Below, one piece after another: positions 38,036 to 47,835 of a DNA stretch of 64,000 nt. A model generated the notes under the pieces. It was not told the origin of the DNA. It made no database searches and saw only the letters and a program-made list of their open reading frames with translations. This DNA is from Chitinispirillaceae bacterium. GTDB taxonomy: Bacteria; Fibrobacterota; Chitinivibrionia; Chitinivibrionales; Chitinispirillaceae. The stretch lies in assembly GCA_016929595.1 (NCBI GenBank), contig JAFGIN010000193.1:62001-126000 (forward strand), in the 5' to 3' direction. Position numbers and translations under genes: made by a program. The stretch's first letter is position 1. Every line of letters starts with the position of its first letter.

Positions 38036-39256
38036 TTATTTCGGTCCGGTGCCGTTTACCTGTATGGAGATCATTTTTATTTTCTGCCGGGCAATCGGGT
38101 TAAGATCTTCAATTGATACTATGCGCTTGTACATAGTCAGAGCATCAGAGAGTAATCCAATCTTTTCATATGAAACTGCTGTCTGGAGAATGACACGGAT
38201 GTTATTCGGATCATTTTGAAGAATTTTTTCAAAATAGCCGATCGCTTCCTTATACATATTGTTACGCATGCTTATCAATCCAACCCTGAAATTTGCATCC
38301 TTGTGATCGGGTTTTTGATGAAGAACACTGGTGAATTCTTTGAGTGCAGTAATTGTATCACCTTTAATGTAGAGCAATTCACCAAGATTATATCGTGTGT
38401 TGTAGTCTCCGGGATTTAATGCCAGGGTTGTACGATAGCTGTTTTCGGCAAGAGAAAAATTATGCATATAGTAGTAGAGCATGCCCAGTCGTGCATGACT
38501 CTTTACATGAAGCGGATCGAGTTCTAGTGCGTAAAGTAGATGTTTCCGGGCCTGAAATGTATCTCCCTGCACCATTTCAAGCCGTCCCAGCTGATACCAG
38601 GCTTCAACATATGAAGAATCGTGTTTGATAGCCTTTTCTAAGTATCGGCGTGCATCTGATGAGTCGATTACATTAAAGGTCTTTACTATACCCATAAAAC
38701 ATAACGTTCTGGCTGAGCCTGGAAAGGACGAAAGACAATCATTGAGCTTCCGGGTGGATTCCGTGATTTTTCCTGAATAAAAAAGCGCCATGGCTGTAGT
38801 AACACAAATCGACTCCTTCAGAGTGTCCGGCAGGGCTGACTGATCAAGTTCAGAAATTACAGAGAGACTCTGTTCATACATCCCAGCTTCAAGCTCTGCC
38901 CTGGCCAGAAGGTAGCGTGCCTTTATGTCGCTATTTGAAAGCTGCAGCGCTCTCTCAAGGTGAGGAATGGATTCAAAGGGTTTTCCGCGCTGAATGTAGG
39001 ACTCTGCAATCTGAAGATGTGCTTCAATATCTATGGGGTGTCCTGTTACTGACGACGAATTACTTTTTTGAAATTTTCTGGAAACCGCAGGAAGCGGATT
39101 GCGGGTAGTAATTTTTAAATAGCTCCAGATAGCGGCAACAGACACTATACACAGCACAAATGAAACCAGTACTACTTTCTTTATAATATTAATTTCTGAT
39201 TGACTTAAACCACTTTTTCTGATAAGATCCAGGACTTTTTTAAAAATGGTCTTCAT
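38036..39256 (-). CDS. Membrane-anchored TPR repeat protein
   Basis: I start it at ATG 39256 (406 residues, M-K-T-I-F-K-K); the frame extends further upstream, to a TTG without a ribosome binding site. A single membrane helix at about 24-46 (VVLVSFVLCIVSVAAIW) follows a short basic cytoplasmic segment, leaving the rest in the periplasm. From about residue 70 to the end there are eight or nine tetratricopeptide repeats (for example A-W-Y-Q-L-G-R-L-E and A-R-L-G-M-L-Y-Y). TPR solenoids hold protein complexes together. The partner is not deducible; no operon partner. Confidence 0.82.
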   Translation of the reverse strand: MKTIFKKVLDLIRKSGLSQSEINIIKKVVLVSFVLCIVSVAAIWSYLKITTRNPLPAVSRKFQKSNSSSVTGHPIDIEAHLQIAESYIQRGKPFESIPHLERALQLSNSDIKARYLLARAELEAGMYEQSLSVISELDQSALPDTLKESICVTTAMALFYSGKITESTRKLNDCLSSFPGSARTLCFMGIVKTFNVIDSSDARRYLEKAIKHDSSYVEAWYQLGRLEMVQGDTFQARKHLLYALELDPLHVKSHARLGMLYYYMHNFSLAENSYRTTLALNPGDYNTRYNLGELLYIKGDTITALKEFTSVLHQKPDHKDANFRVGLISMRNNMYKEAIGYFEKILQNDPNNIRVILQTAVSYEKIGLLSDALTMYKRIVSIEDLNPIARQKIKMISIQVNGTGPK

Positions 39257-39640
39257 TTTGCATGTTTCTTTGTGCCTGATCTTATGGGTACATGTGTTGT
39301 TCTTTTCACATAACCATAATAAAATCAGACGATTGTGTTGAAAAAACAAGACGATAAGTAGTGTAGCTGGCTAATCAGTGTTGCAAAATAGATCAATAAT
39401 GTTTCGTTATGAAACGAGTTGAGGTTGCTGAATTACTGATTACCAGCTCCTGAAATAATCATGACAATGTTAACTATATCATTGATTATTAAAATTATCC
39501 AGGCAAAAGATATTGACACAGGTAGCATATAGAGAGCAATTATTTTCAGTGCCCGATCGTAATGAGTGCCTGAATGAGAATTTTGATAAAAACGCTATCT
39601 TTTTTATGTTATTAACAATTTAAACCAAAGGAGACGCATT
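39257..39640. other. Intergenic region upstream of groES
   Basis: 384 bases, AT-rich, holding promoters for the TPR gene (minus) and groESL (plus). AGTGCC is directly repeated at 39548-39553 and 39565-39570. A full CIRCE operator (TTAGCACTC, nine bases, GAGTGCTAA) is not present; only a right-half-like GAGTGCC is seen, at 39564-39570. The candidate promoter is listed separately. Confidence 0.5.
39583..39610 (+). promoter_or_regulatory. Candidate groESL promoter
   Basis: TTGATA (39583-39588) and TATGTT (39605-39610) are spaced by 16 bases and lie about 30 bases before the groES start, with AAAGGAGA as ribosome binding site at 39626-39633. The match to a housekeeping promoter is moderate. Chance matches are common in such AT-rich sequence. 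Confidence 0.35.
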
Positions 39641-39925
39641 ATGAATGTTAAACCTCTCGCAGACCGGATTATTATTCGTCCGCTTGAAGCTGAACAGAAG
39701 ACCGCTGGCGGTATCATTATCCCCGATGCAGCAAAAGAAAAACCGCAACGTGGTGAAGTTGTTGCTGTTGGTCCGGGCAAAGTGGCTGATAACGGTCAGA
39801 AGGTTGATATGTCTGTAAAGAAAGGTGATACGGTTCTTTATGGAAAGTATTCTGGCACAGAAGTTCAGATCGAGGGATCCGATTATCTTATCATGCGTGA
39901 AAGTGATGTTCTGGCTCTGCTGTAA
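39641..39925 (+). CDS. groES: Co-chaperonin GroES
   Basis: 94 residues, full length. The mobile loop [13 protein letters not shown] near residue 18 contacts GroEL, and [10 protein letters not shown] lies in the C-terminal half. It caps the GroEL folding chamber. AAAGGAGA is placed eight bases before the ATG. groEL follows 47 bases later. Confidence 0.98.
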   Translation: MNVKPLADRIIIRPLEAEQKTAGGIIIPDAAKEKPQRGEVVAVGPGKVADNGQKVDMSVKKGDTVLYGKYSGTEVQIEGSDYLIMRESDVLALL

Positions 39926-39972
39926 TTATTTTATTTGATGTAAACTAAATTTTTTAAAAGGAGATATTTAAT

Positions 39973-41655
39973 ATGGCTGGAAAACAACTGGCTTTTGATA
40001 CCATTGCTCGTGATAAACTTCTCAAAGGTGTAGACACCCTTGCAAATGCAGTTCGTGTGACTCTCGGTCCTCGTGGTCGAAACGTTGTTCTTGATAAGAG
40101 TTTCGGTTCTCCGACGGTCACCAAAGATGGTGTTACTGTTGCAAAAGAGATTGAACTTGAAGATAAGTTCGAAAATATGGGCGCTCAGATGGTTAAGGAA
40201 GTTGCTTCCAAGACGTCTGATGTGGCTGGTGATGGAACAACAACTGCGACTGTTCTGGCTCAGGTAATTGCACGACTTGGTGTAAAAAACGTAACTGCCG
40301 GCGCAAACGCTATGGCACTCAAACGCGGGATCGATAAAGCTGTAAAAGCCATTATCGAACAGCTCAAAAAAGAATCGAAGCCAATCTCAGGAAAAAAAGA
40401 GATTTCTCAGGTTGCCTCTATTTCAGCAAATAATGACAAAGAGATCGGTGATCTTATCGCTGATGCAATGGAAAAAGTTGGTAAAGATGGTGTTATCACT
40501 GTTGAAGAAGCAAAAGGGATCGATACACACCTTGAAGTCGTTGAAGGTATGCAGTTCGACCGTGGTTACCTCTCACCATATTTTGTGACTAATTCAGAAA
40601 CAATGGAATGTCTTCTGGATGAACCTCTTCTTCTCATTTATGACAAGAAGATCAGCACCATGCGTGACCTTCTTCCAATCCTCGAAAAAGTTGCACAGAT
40701 GGGGAAGGCACTTGTAATTATTTCTGAGGATGTTGATGGTGAAGCACTGGCAACTCTTGTTGTCAATAAACTGCGTGGTACCCTCAAGATTACCGCTGTC
40801 AAAGCTCCTGGTTTTGGTGATCGTCGTAAAGCGATGCTTGAAGATATTGCTATTCTTACCGGTGGTATCGTTATTTCTGAAGAAGCCGGTTTCAAACTCG
40901 AAAATACGACAGTTGATTCTCTCGGTAAAGCAAAACGCGTTGTCATCGACAAGGAAAACACAACCATTATCGAAGGTGCAGGAAAAGCTGACGATATTAA
41001 AGGTCGTGTCAACCAGATCCGCAGACAGATGGATGAAACAACCTCAGATTATGATCGCGAAAAACTTCAGGAACGTCTTGCCAAACTTGCAGGCGGTGTA
41101 GCAGTTGTAAACATCGGTGCAGCAACAGAAACAGAAATGAAAGAAAAGAAAGCACGAGTTGAAGATGCTCTTCATGCAACACGCGCTGCTGTTGAAGAAG
41201 GTATTGTGCCTGGAGGTGGTGTAGCGCTTATTCGTTCTGTAAAGGCGCTTGATTCTCTCAAACTCGAAGGTGATGAGGCAATTGGTGTCGATATTATTCG
41301 TCGCGCAGTTGAAGAACCACTTCGTATGATCGTGGCAAATGCCGGACTTGAAGCATCAGTGATTTGTGATGATGTCAAGAAGGGTAAAGGTGCTTACGGT
41401 TTCAATGCATACTCCAACACCTATGAAGATCTTCTTCAGGCTGGTGTCATTGACCCGACCAAGGTAACACGAACAGCGTTAGAAAATGCTTCAAGCATTG
41501 CAGGTCTTGTTCTCACAACCGAGTGTGTTATTACCGAACGTCCCAAAGATGAAAAAGAAAGTGCCGGTGCGCCTGGTATGGGCGGCATGGGTGGAATGGG
41601 CGGTATGGGAGGCATGGGTGGAATGGGCGGTATGGGCGGTATGGATATGATGTAA
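39973..41655 (+). CDS. groEL: Chaperonin GroEL
   Basis: 560 residues. The ATP-binding motif [11 protein letters not shown] at about residue 87 and the conserved opening [10 protein letters not shown] are present. The tail has seven GGM repeats ending in D-M-M, as in typical GroEL where the flexible tail fills the ring floor. It folds proteins in the cytoplasm. AAAAGGAG precedes the ATG. Single copy within the window. Confidence 0.98.
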   Translation: MAGKQLAFDTIARDKLLKGVDTLANAVRVTLGPRGRNVVLDKSFGSPTVTKDGVTVAKEIELEDKFENMGAQMVKEVASKTSDVAGDGTTTATVLAQVIARLGVKNVTAGANAMALKRGIDKAVKAIIEQLKKESKPISGKKEISQVASISANNDKEIGDLIADAMEKVGKDGVITVEEAKGIDTHLEVVEGMQFDRGYLSPYFVTNSETMECLLDEPLLLIYDKKISTMRDLLPILEKVAQMGKALVIISEDVDGEALATLVVNKLRGTLKITAVKAPGFGDRRKAMLEDIAILTGGIVISEEAGFKLENTTVDSLGKAKRVVIDKENTTIIEGAGKADDIKGRVNQIRRQMDETTSDYDREKLQERLAKLAGGVAVVNIGAATETEMKEKKARVEDALHATRAAVEEGIVPGGGVALIRSVKALDSLKLEGDEAIGVDIIRRAVEEPLRMIVANAGLEASVICDDVKKGKGAYGFNAYSNTYEDLLQAGVIDPTKVTRTALENASSIAGLVLTTECVITERPKDEKESAGAPGMGGMGGMGGMGGMGGMGGMGGMDMM

Positions 41656-42091
41656 TATCCATGCGGTTTTATCGTATTTCACGATTTATTGCATGAACAA
41701 TTAAACTGCAGAGCAGATCTGCTCTGCGGTTTATAATCAAATGTGAACCTCTTTTCCATCATGAATAACAAGTATCTTTTTGACCGGAAATTAAAGGTGC
41801 CTGGCGCTTTCGTCGGGAACTGTATTCTCGAATGCATCACCAATAGGGTCTCTCGTAACCTCTTTCGTCAGAAGTGGTTTGACCTTTCTGCAGCATCTTC
41901 ACAATTATCTGTGTTGCAATATGAGGGAAAAAGAAAACCAGTTACATGCTGTTGAGTAGCATGGTGGAATATATTTTCTGATGCATCCTTGATGGCCCCC
42001 GGGTGGGGATCGGGTGTATCGGCGTGAATTAAAAAGTAGATGTTATTAATACAACAGAGGCACAGTTGTGTACTGCCCGGAGGAGACGAAA
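41656..42091. other. Intergenic region between groEL and grpE
   Basis: 436 bases. It contains a 20-base palindrome near the groEL end (listed separately) and presumably a promoter for grpE-dnaJ. A 70-codon open frame at 41743-41955 has biased, Cys/Arg-rich composition and no ribosome binding site, so I do not count it. There is no trace of dnaK or hrcA. Confidence 0.6.
41708..41727 (+). terminator. Perfect 20-base palindrome after groEL
   Basis: GCAGAGCA, GATC, TGCTCTGC form a perfect palindrome about 50 bases after the groEL stop, followed by GGTTTATAAT. As RNA it gives an 8-bp stem with a GATC loop. The weak T tract makes it a modest terminator. It could instead be an operator for a dimeric repressor acting on grpE. 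Confidence 0.6.
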
Positions 42092-42748
42092 ATGGCTGAA
42101 AAGAAAAATAAAAAAGATATCCTGGACAAGGAAACAAATGATGAGAAGGTAGCTGATGAATCCATGTCCCAGGCGGTTAATGAAAATTCTGGTGAAAAAA
42201 ATGAGGATGCTGAAAGTGAAGCTGCTCAGGGGCAGGAACACGCAGCTGAGGAACCGGCTGAGACTGTTGAAGTACTCAAGGCACAGGTTCAGAACTGGAA
42301 TGACCGTTATTTAAGGTTAATGGCAGAATTTGACAACTACAAGAAACGGTCCAGCCGGGAGTACCAGACAATGGTGGACAGCGCCAATGAGAGACTGATG
42401 ACTGATCTTGTTGATGTTCGCGAAAGTTTTGAGCGTGCCGTAAAGTCCAGTGAGCAGGCAGAAGATTATAAAACAATATTTGAAGGATTGAAACTGATAT
42501 TCAGTAAATTTGACACCGTTCTGGTAAAACATGGTCTTGAAGTGTTTGGCGCACCTGGAGAACCGTTTGATCCGATGGAGCATGACGCTTTGATGAAAAC
42601 TCCACATCAGGAAATTCCTGAGGATCATATAGCAGACATTTACGAACGCGGATATCGTCTCAAAGGCAAGGTCATGAAACATGCGCGGGTTATCGTATCA
42701 TCAGGTAAACCTGAAGGCGATAATGAAGAAAAGAAGACTGAAAAGTAA
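42092..42748 (+). CDS. grpE: Nucleotide exchange factor GrpE
   Basis: 218 residues from ATG 42092, which follows GGAGGAG; a frame extension upstream adds eight residues without support. A long charged coiled coil (about 1-95, very Glu/Lys-rich) is followed by the globular part with [26 protein letters not shown] and [11 protein letters not shown]. It releases ADP from DnaK. The acidic N-terminal region is longer than in E. coli GrpE. dnaJ follows 14 bases downstream; dnaK is not in the window. Confidence 0.95.
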   Translation: MAEKKNKKDILDKETNDEKVADESMSQAVNENSGEKNEDAESEAAQGQEHAAEEPAETVEVLKAQVQNWNDRYLRLMAEFDNYKKRSSREYQTMVDSANERLMTDLVDVRESFERAVKSSEQAEDYKTIFEGLKLIFSKFDTVLVKHGLEVFGAPGEPFDPMEHDALMKTPHQEIPEDHIADIYERGYRLKGKVMKHARVIVSSGKPEGDNEEKKTEK

Positions 42749-42762
42749 AGGTACAGGATATT

Positions 42763-43875
42763 ATGGCTAAAGAAGATTACTATGCAGTGCTGGGTATTGA
42801 AAAAGATGCCAGTGATGAAGAGATAAAAAAGGCGTACCGCAAGCTTGCGGTAAAATATCATCCTGATAAAAATCCGGGCGATAAGAACGCTGAAGAAAAA
42901 TTCAGGGAAGCTACAGAGGCTTATGAAATCTTGAAAGATCCTAAAAAACGTCAGCAATATGACCAGTTCGGTCATGCTGCTTTTGAGCAGGGTGGCGGAT
43001 ACGGTGGCGGTGGATTCAGCGGTTTTGGCGGCTTTGGAGGTTTTGATATTTCTGATGCTCTGCGGGCATTCATGAGCGATTTTGGAAGTTCTGATCTGTT
43101 TGGTTTTGGCGGCTCTCGTGGCGGGCGCCGTGGCGGAGGCGGAGGAGGAATTCCTGGAAACGACCTTCAGATACGTTTGCCATTAACTCTGGAAGAGATT
43201 GCCAGTGGTGTTCAAAAAACGCTGAAAGTTCGTAGAAAAGAGAAATGCAGCGCCTGTAATGGAACCGGATCAAAAAGCGGGAAGCGAACTACCTGTACAA
43301 AATGTAACGGAGCCGGAAGGGTTCGCCAGGTTGCACAGTCCTTTTTTGGTCAGGTTATTCAGGAAAGTGTCTGCCCGGTATGTCGGGGTGAAGGTCAGGT
43401 TGCTACTGATTCGTGTAATTCCTGTGGAGGTTCGGGGCTTGAGTCTAGCGAAACAACAGTTACGGTCGACATTCCTAAAGGCGTAGCCGAAGGAAACTAT
43501 ATAAATGTGCCCGGGAAGGGTGATGCTGGACGCAATGGTGGACCGGCCGGTGATTTGATAGTACTTATTCAGGAAAAAAGGCATGATTTCTTTCAGCGGC
43601 ACGGTATCGATTTGATTTGTGATGTTGATATCACATTTTCCAATGCAGCGTTAGGTACCAGTAAGATGGTTGAAACCATTGATGGAAAAGTAAGTCTTAA
43701 GGTACCATCCGGGACTCAATCTGAAAAGATATTTCGTCTTAAAGGCAAGGGGCTACCTTCTCTTCATGGTAGAGAGACTGGAGATCAACTTGTCCGGGTA
43801 CACGTCAGAACACCCGAGAAACTCAGCAAAGATGCAAAAAATCTTCTTGAAAAGCTTGCCGAAATGGGGCTATAG
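42763..43875 (+). CDS. dnaJ: Chaperone DnaJ
   Basis: 370 residues with all DnaJ regions: J-domain with H-P-D in K-Y-H-P-D-K-N-P, Gly/Phe-rich linker (about 75-125), four zinc motifs [24 protein letters not shown] and C-N-S-C-G-G-S-G at about 160-230, and the C-terminal substrate-binding domain. It hands unfolded proteins to DnaK and stimulates its ATPase. The last codons and stop form half of a palindrome with the neighbouring convergent gene. Confidence 0.97.
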   Translation: MAKEDYYAVLGIEKDASDEEIKKAYRKLAVKYHPDKNPGDKNAEEKFREATEAYEILKDPKKRQQYDQFGHAAFEQGGGYGGGGFSGFGGFGGFDISDALRAFMSDFGSSDLFGFGGSRGGRRGGGGGGIPGNDLQIRLPLTLEEIASGVQKTLKVRRKEKCSACNGTGSKSGKRTTCTKCNGAGRVRQVAQSFFGQVIQESVCPVCRGEGQVATDSCNSCGGSGLESSETTVTVDIPKGVAEGNYINVPGKGDAGRNGGPAGDLIVLIQEKRHDFFQRHGIDLICDVDITFSNAALGTSKMVETIDGKVSLKVPSGTQSEKIFRLKGKGLPSLHGRETGDQLVRVHVRTPEKLSKDAKNLLEKLAEMGL

Positions 43876-43890
43876 CCTATAGCTCCATTT
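43862..43890. terminator. Palindromic bidirectional terminator made from the ends of two convergent genes
   Basis: AAATGGGGCTATAG (43862-43875) and CTATAGCTCCATTT (43877-43890) pair over 14 positions with one G-U and a single base between them. The left arm is the last codons of dnaJ (Met-Gly-Leu-stop); the right arm is, on the other strand, Met-Glu-Leu-stop of the HAMP-type protein. Both stop codons are inside the stem. A hairpin here would end transcripts of both genes with no intergenic sequence. Confidence 0.8.
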
Positions 43891-44446
43891 TGTCCAGGGC
43901 TTTTTTTATCGCTGCAACATGCTCTTTTACAAACTCTGCGTTTTCCGGATTATAGGAAATTGCGTCAGAATGTTCTGCTATTTCAAGACATGTTTTCCGG
44001 AAAAATTCTGTTACGCCATTACATTGACTTGTCAGGTCATCGAGGCGGTCTTCAGTTCTGAATGCAAGTTGCGCATTTAATTTTCCGTTTCGGAGGCGGT
44101 GAGCCCACTTTTCGATCTTGTATATCGGAACTGCGATCTTTCTGGAAGAGATGAGTCCGATAATAAAAGCAATAGACACGCCCACCAGTTCAACTGCAAG
44201 GATTGGAGGAAGTATCGTTCCAAGAATACTTTTCAGTTCCAGCAATTGAAGATCTTGTCTGATATCATTACTCATGTAGTAGTAGCTTCCATGCTGGGAC
44301 TTCCAGTCGTAAACAAGAACAAGAACCGCCAGCGTGAGCAATGCTGATACCAGTACGGATACGAAAATTTTAAATGTCACTTTGAACTGTAATGATTTTT
44401 TGATAAAAAAATTCCTGAAAGGGCGTCGATGTATTTTTTCTGTCAC
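43877..44446 (-). CDS. Two-helix membrane protein with HAMP-like region and no output domain
   Basis: 189 residues. A basic N-terminus (about 1-20) precedes membrane helix 1 (about 25-47), a short periplasmic loop of about 40 residues, and helix 2 (about 77-102). After that comes a HAMP-like segment with P-I-Y-K-I-E-K-W-A-H-R-L-R-N-G-K-L and a helical tail. HAMP domains relay signals across the membrane, but here no kinase, cyclase or chemotaxis domain follows. It could be a signalling adaptor or a degenerate receptor. The only neighbour is dnaJ, convergent with one base between the stops. Confidence 0.7.
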   Translation of the reverse strand: MTEKIHRRPFRNFFIKKSLQFKVTFKIFVSVLVSALLTLAVLVLVYDWKSQHGSYYYMSNDIRQDLQLLELKSILGTILPPILAVELVGVSIAFIIGLISSRKIAVPIYKIEKWAHRLRNGKLNAQLAFRTEDRLDDLTSQCNGVTEFFRKTCLEIAEHSDAISYNPENAEFVKEHVAAIKKALDKMEL

Positions 44447-44576
44447 GATTGGATTTTTTCCTTTCTAATAACATATTATTAATAAAATAGAAAGTGAACG
44501 CGTACTGCTGCAATACATATAATTATAATAGAATTAAAACTTACCTATTCTCAAATCGTTTCGAAGGAAACTTTCA

Positions 44577-46382
44577 ATGAATCTTTCATCTGTTGATACA
44601 ATTGTTGTACTGGATTTTGGAGGTCAGTACGCCCATTTAATCGCGAATCGCATTAGAAGATTGGGGGTATACTCAGAAATTGTTCAACCTGATGTCGACC
44701 CGGCTGCACTGAAACATTTTAAGGGAATAATTCTCTCCGGATCACCGCACAGCATTCTTGCTCAGGACAGCCCCTGTTTTAATGGTGAACTGTTGTCTTT
44801 GAAGCTACCGGTTCTTGGTCTCTGCTATGGGCATCAGCATCTCTGTTCGTCGTTAGGTGGTGTCGTGAGCAGAGGAACTACCAGGGAGTATGGAATTGCA
44901 CAACTTCAGATTAAAAATTCAACAACCCTTTTCAACGGACTGGAAAAAACAGAGCAGGTATGGATGAGTCATGGTGATACCGTAAGTAAGATCCCCGATG
45001 GATTTGAGATACTTGGTAGTACTGATGATTGTGCATTTGCTGCAATCGGTGATGAGAAGCGACATTTTTATGGCCTGCAGTTTCATCCGGAAGTTACCGA
45101 TACCCCATGTGGAATGAAAATTCTTGAAAATTTCATCGGGATATGTGGATGTAAACATCAATGGAATAGTGATACCTTTTTTGAATCGATTGCTGAAGAC
45201 ATTCGTAAAAAAGCAGGAAACAGAAATGTATTTTTGCTTGTGTCAGGAGGGGTTGATTCGACAGTTGCGTTTTCACTCCTTAATAAAGTACTTGGAAAAG
45301 AGCGGGTGTTAGGGGTTCATATCGATAACGGGCTGATGCGGTTACATGAATCTGAGGCTGTGCTCAACTATATGAATGAACACGGTTATGATAATCTTAA
45401 GGTCGTTGATGCTTCGGACGATTTCCTCTCGGCGCTCGATGGGGTGATCGAACCAGAGAGGAAACGCAAAATTATTGGAGACATGTTTCTTACTGTTAAA
45501 GAAAAAACGTACGAAAAATTCGGACTTAACGCTGATGAATGGATTCTTGCACAAGGGACAATCTATCCGGACACGATTGAAAGTGCAGGGACAAAGCATG
45601 CCGACAGAATAAAAACACATCACAATCGTGTTGATCTCATACTTGAGCTCATTGAGAAGGGGCTGGTAATAGAGCCGCTTGCGCATCTTTACAAAGACGA
45701 GGTACGTGAGATCGGTGAAAAACTGGGGATACCTCATTCACTGATCTGGAGGCATCCATTTCCCGGGCCGGGCTTAGGTGTCCGCGTTCTGTGCTCAGAT
45801 GGAATTGTTCCTCTTACCAGTGATGATCAGAGTGCAGTTGACTCAATTGTCTCAAAATACGGCTATATGTCATCAATACTTCCTGTGAAGAGTGTTGGTG
45901 TGCAGGGTGATGAACGTTCCTATGCACATCCGGTGCTGATTCGCGGTACATGCGACTGGGAGCTTTTAGAGATACTTTCAACAAAAATTACCAATTCAAT
46001 ACACTCTGTCAATAGAGTTGTTTTCGGAATAAAGACCGGAGCAACTCCTGAATACACACTCATAAACGCTCAGATCAATCGCCAAAGACTTGATAAGTTG
46101 CGACAGGTGGATCACATTGTAACTGAAGCACTTCGTACCTCTGGTGAATATGGCACGATATGGCAACTTCCGGTAGTATTGCTTCCGTTACTCAACAGTG
46201 ATGGCAATGAGTGTGTGGTTGTTCGTCCGATCGTTTCCCAGGAAGCAATGACAGCAAGATTTGCGCCACTGGCACAGCAAACAATCGACAGGATAATTCA
46301 GCAGGCTGCAGAAATCGATGGAATTGGTGATCTGTTTTTCGATATAACGCACAAACCCCCGGCAACAATCGAATGGGAATGA
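44577..46382 (+). CDS. guaA: GMP synthase, long form
   Basis: 601 residues. Glutaminase triad with G-L-C-Y-G-H-Q (Cys83) and F-H-P-E-V; the ATP-pyrophosphatase loop L-V-S-G-G-V-D-S-T near residue 222; and the C-terminal dimerisation region with N-S-I-H-S-V-N-R-V-V and E-W-E at the end. It converts XMP to GMP using glutamine. Common bacterial GuaA proteins have about 510-525 residues; this is the longer type with an enlarged dimerisation part, around residues 400-520 (Q-G-D-E-R-S-Y-A-H-P), resembling eukaryotic GMP synthetase. AAGGA precedes the ATG. Confidence 0.95.
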   Translation: MNLSSVDTIVVLDFGGQYAHLIANRIRRLGVYSEIVQPDVDPAALKHFKGIILSGSPHSILAQDSPCFNGELLSLKLPVLGLCYGHQHLCSSLGGVVSRGTTREYGIAQLQIKNSTTLFNGLEKTEQVWMSHGDTVSKIPDGFEILGSTDDCAFAAIGDEKRHFYGLQFHPEVTDTPCGMKILENFIGICGCKHQWNSDTFFESIAEDIRKKAGNRNVFLLVSGGVDSTVAFSLLNKVLGKERVLGVHIDNGLMRLHESEAVLNYMNEHGYDNLKVVDASDDFLSALDGVIEPERKRKIIGDMFLTVKEKTYEKFGLNADEWILAQGTIYPDTIESAGTKHADRIKTHHNRVDLILELIEKGLVIEPLAHLYKDEVREIGEKLGIPHSLIWRHPFPGPGLGVRVLCSDGIVPLTSDDQSAVDSIVSKYGYMSSILPVKSVGVQGDERSYAHPVLIRGTCDWELLEILSTKITNSIHSVNRVVFGIKTGATPEYTLINAQINRQRLDKLRQVDHIVTEALRTSGEYGTIWQLPVVLLPLLNSDGNECVVVRPIVSQEAMTARFAPLAQQTIDRIIQQAAEIDGIGDLFFDITHKPPATIEWE

Positions 46383-46407
46383 TTGCACGGCCTGCGGCCG
46401 CCAATCA
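46381..46407. terminator. GC-rich dyad between convergent guaA and hldE
   Basis: GATTG and CAATC flank a core GGCC-TGC-GGCC at the junction of the two convergent genes, so both stop codons lie at its edges. The fold is imperfect around the core, and T runs are lacking. I treat it as a possible bidirectional terminator of lower confidence. Confidence 0.4.
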
Positions 46408-47823
46408 ATCGATATCGGCAGATTGAAATTTTCTGTTCAATTCCTGCGTTGAATATCCATCGAGAATGGGAATGATCACGGCTTTGTGCGCGAATTCTTT
46501 TCCAACAATTTCATCGACGGAATAATTACCACCTTTTACAATAATATCGGGCATTATTTGTGTCAGTAATGTTTCGGGTGTTACTTCGTCAAAGATGGTG
46601 ACAAAATCAACATCTTTGATTGACGATACAACAAATGATCTGTCCTGTTCGCTGTTGACAGGGTAGCGGTTACCCTTGATTTTTTTCGCCGATTCATCAC
46701 TGTTGATTGCAACTACAAGGACATCACCCATTTTTTTTGCTTCATTGAATAGATGAAGGTGGCCTCTGTGAAGCAGATCGAAACAGCCGTTGGTAAAAAC
46801 AATCTTCTTACCCTCATTCTTTAATGTCTGAATTTTTTGCAGAAGACTTTCTGTACTGGTAACTTTACTGTTATCCGTTGATGAATAAGCGGCCTGAAGT
46901 TCTGTAAGTTCGATTGGAGCTGTACCTATTTTTCCACAAACTATTCCGGCGGCTTTGTTTGCGAGTCGTGTTGATGTAACGATATCATATCCTGATGCCA
47001 GTGATGCTGCAAGTGTTGCCATGACTGTATCTCCAGCTCCTGACACATCAAAAACCTCCCTGGCTTCTGTCGGGAAATGGCTGCAACTGGATTGATTGAG
47101 GAGACTCATCCCTTTTTCAGAACGTGTTACCAGCAGGTGTTCAAGTGCATAGGTGGTACGAATTCTGGTACCGGTTTCGCAGACGCTGTCGTCCTCATTA
47201 TCAATTAATGTACCTGAAATTTCTAAAAGCTCCTTAACATTCGGAGTAATGATTGTTGCATTTTTATATTTGGTCCAATCGTTACCTTTGGGATCGATAA
47301 GCACTTTCAGGTTACGTCTGGAGGCGTTTTCTATGATGTGTGAACAAAGGCCGGGTGTGCAGAATCCTTTGCCGTAATCACTTATTACAACAAGGGAAAT
47401 TTCATCAAAAACGGAATCAAGACTTTTGAAAAGTTCACTTTTTGCCTTACTGTCAATAAACAGGGGGTCTTCAAAGTCTACTCTGACGATCTGTTGATGA
47501 TCCCCGAATACACGGATTTTTACAATTGTTTGAGAAACGCTGCGTACAGGTTTGAAATCGATTCTACCCGCGTTACATCTGGTATGGATCAGTTTACCAT
47601 GATCATCGTCACCGATTGCACCAATCAGAATGCAGGCAGCTCCAAGATGGACCAGGTTATTTGCAACGTTTCCGGCGCCACCGAGGGTGTCATTGGTCGA
47701 GGCTATTCTGGTAACCGGTACCGGTGCTTCAGGAGAGATTCTTGTCACTTTACCGAAATAGTAACGGTCAAGCATGCAATCGCCGACAACCAGTACTTTT
47801 GCATTTTTGAAATCGAGGTTCAT
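46405..47823 (-). CDS. hldE: Bifunctional heptose 7-phosphate kinase / heptose 1-phosphate adenylyltransferase
   Basis: 472 residues. The N-terminal PfkB-type kinase (about 1-310) has L-G-G-A-G-N-V-A-N-N near 50 and the catalytic D-V-S-G-A-G-D-T-V. The C-terminal nucleotidyltransferase (about 338-472) opens with F-T-N-G-C-F-D-L-L-H-R-G-H. Together they make ADP-heptose for LPS inner core, which supports a Gram-negative envelope. AAAAGGA precedes the ATG. It is 12 bases downstream of the large protease-propeller-barrel gene and likely cotranscribed with it. Confidence 0.95.
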   Translation of the reverse strand: MNLDFKNAKVLVVGDCMLDRYYFGKVTRISPEAPVPVTRIASTNDTLGGAGNVANNLVHLGAACILIGAIGDDDHGKLIHTRCNAGRIDFKPVRSVSQTIVKIRVFGDHQQIVRVDFEDPLFIDSKAKSELFKSLDSVFDEISLVVISDYGKGFCTPGLCSHIIENASRRNLKVLIDPKGNDWTKYKNATIITPNVKELLEISGTLIDNEDDSVCETGTRIRTTYALEHLLVTRSEKGMSLLNQSSCSHFPTEAREVFDVSGAGDTVMATLAASLASGYDIVTSTRLANKAAGIVCGKIGTAPIELTELQAAYSSTDNSKVTSTESLLQKIQTLKNEGKKIVFTNGCFDLLHRGHLHLFNEAKKMGDVLVVAINSDESAKKIKGNRYPVNSEQDRSFVVSSIKDVDFVTIFDEVTPETLLTQIMPDIIVKGGNYSVDEIVGKEFAHKAVIIPILDGYSTQELNRKFQSADID

Positions 47824-47835
47824 ATATATCCTTTT

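Noticed and set aside
39540-39575. Possible CIRCE operator before groES
   Set aside because: Only a right-half-like GAGTGCC is present; the left half does not match and AGTGCC is a direct, not inverted, repeat.
41743-41955. 70-codon open frame between groEL and grpE
   Set aside because: No ribosome binding site, atypical composition and no recognisable family.
44447-44576. Purine riboswitch before guaA
   Set aside because: The leader is AT-rich and short, and shows none of the conserved three-way junction elements.
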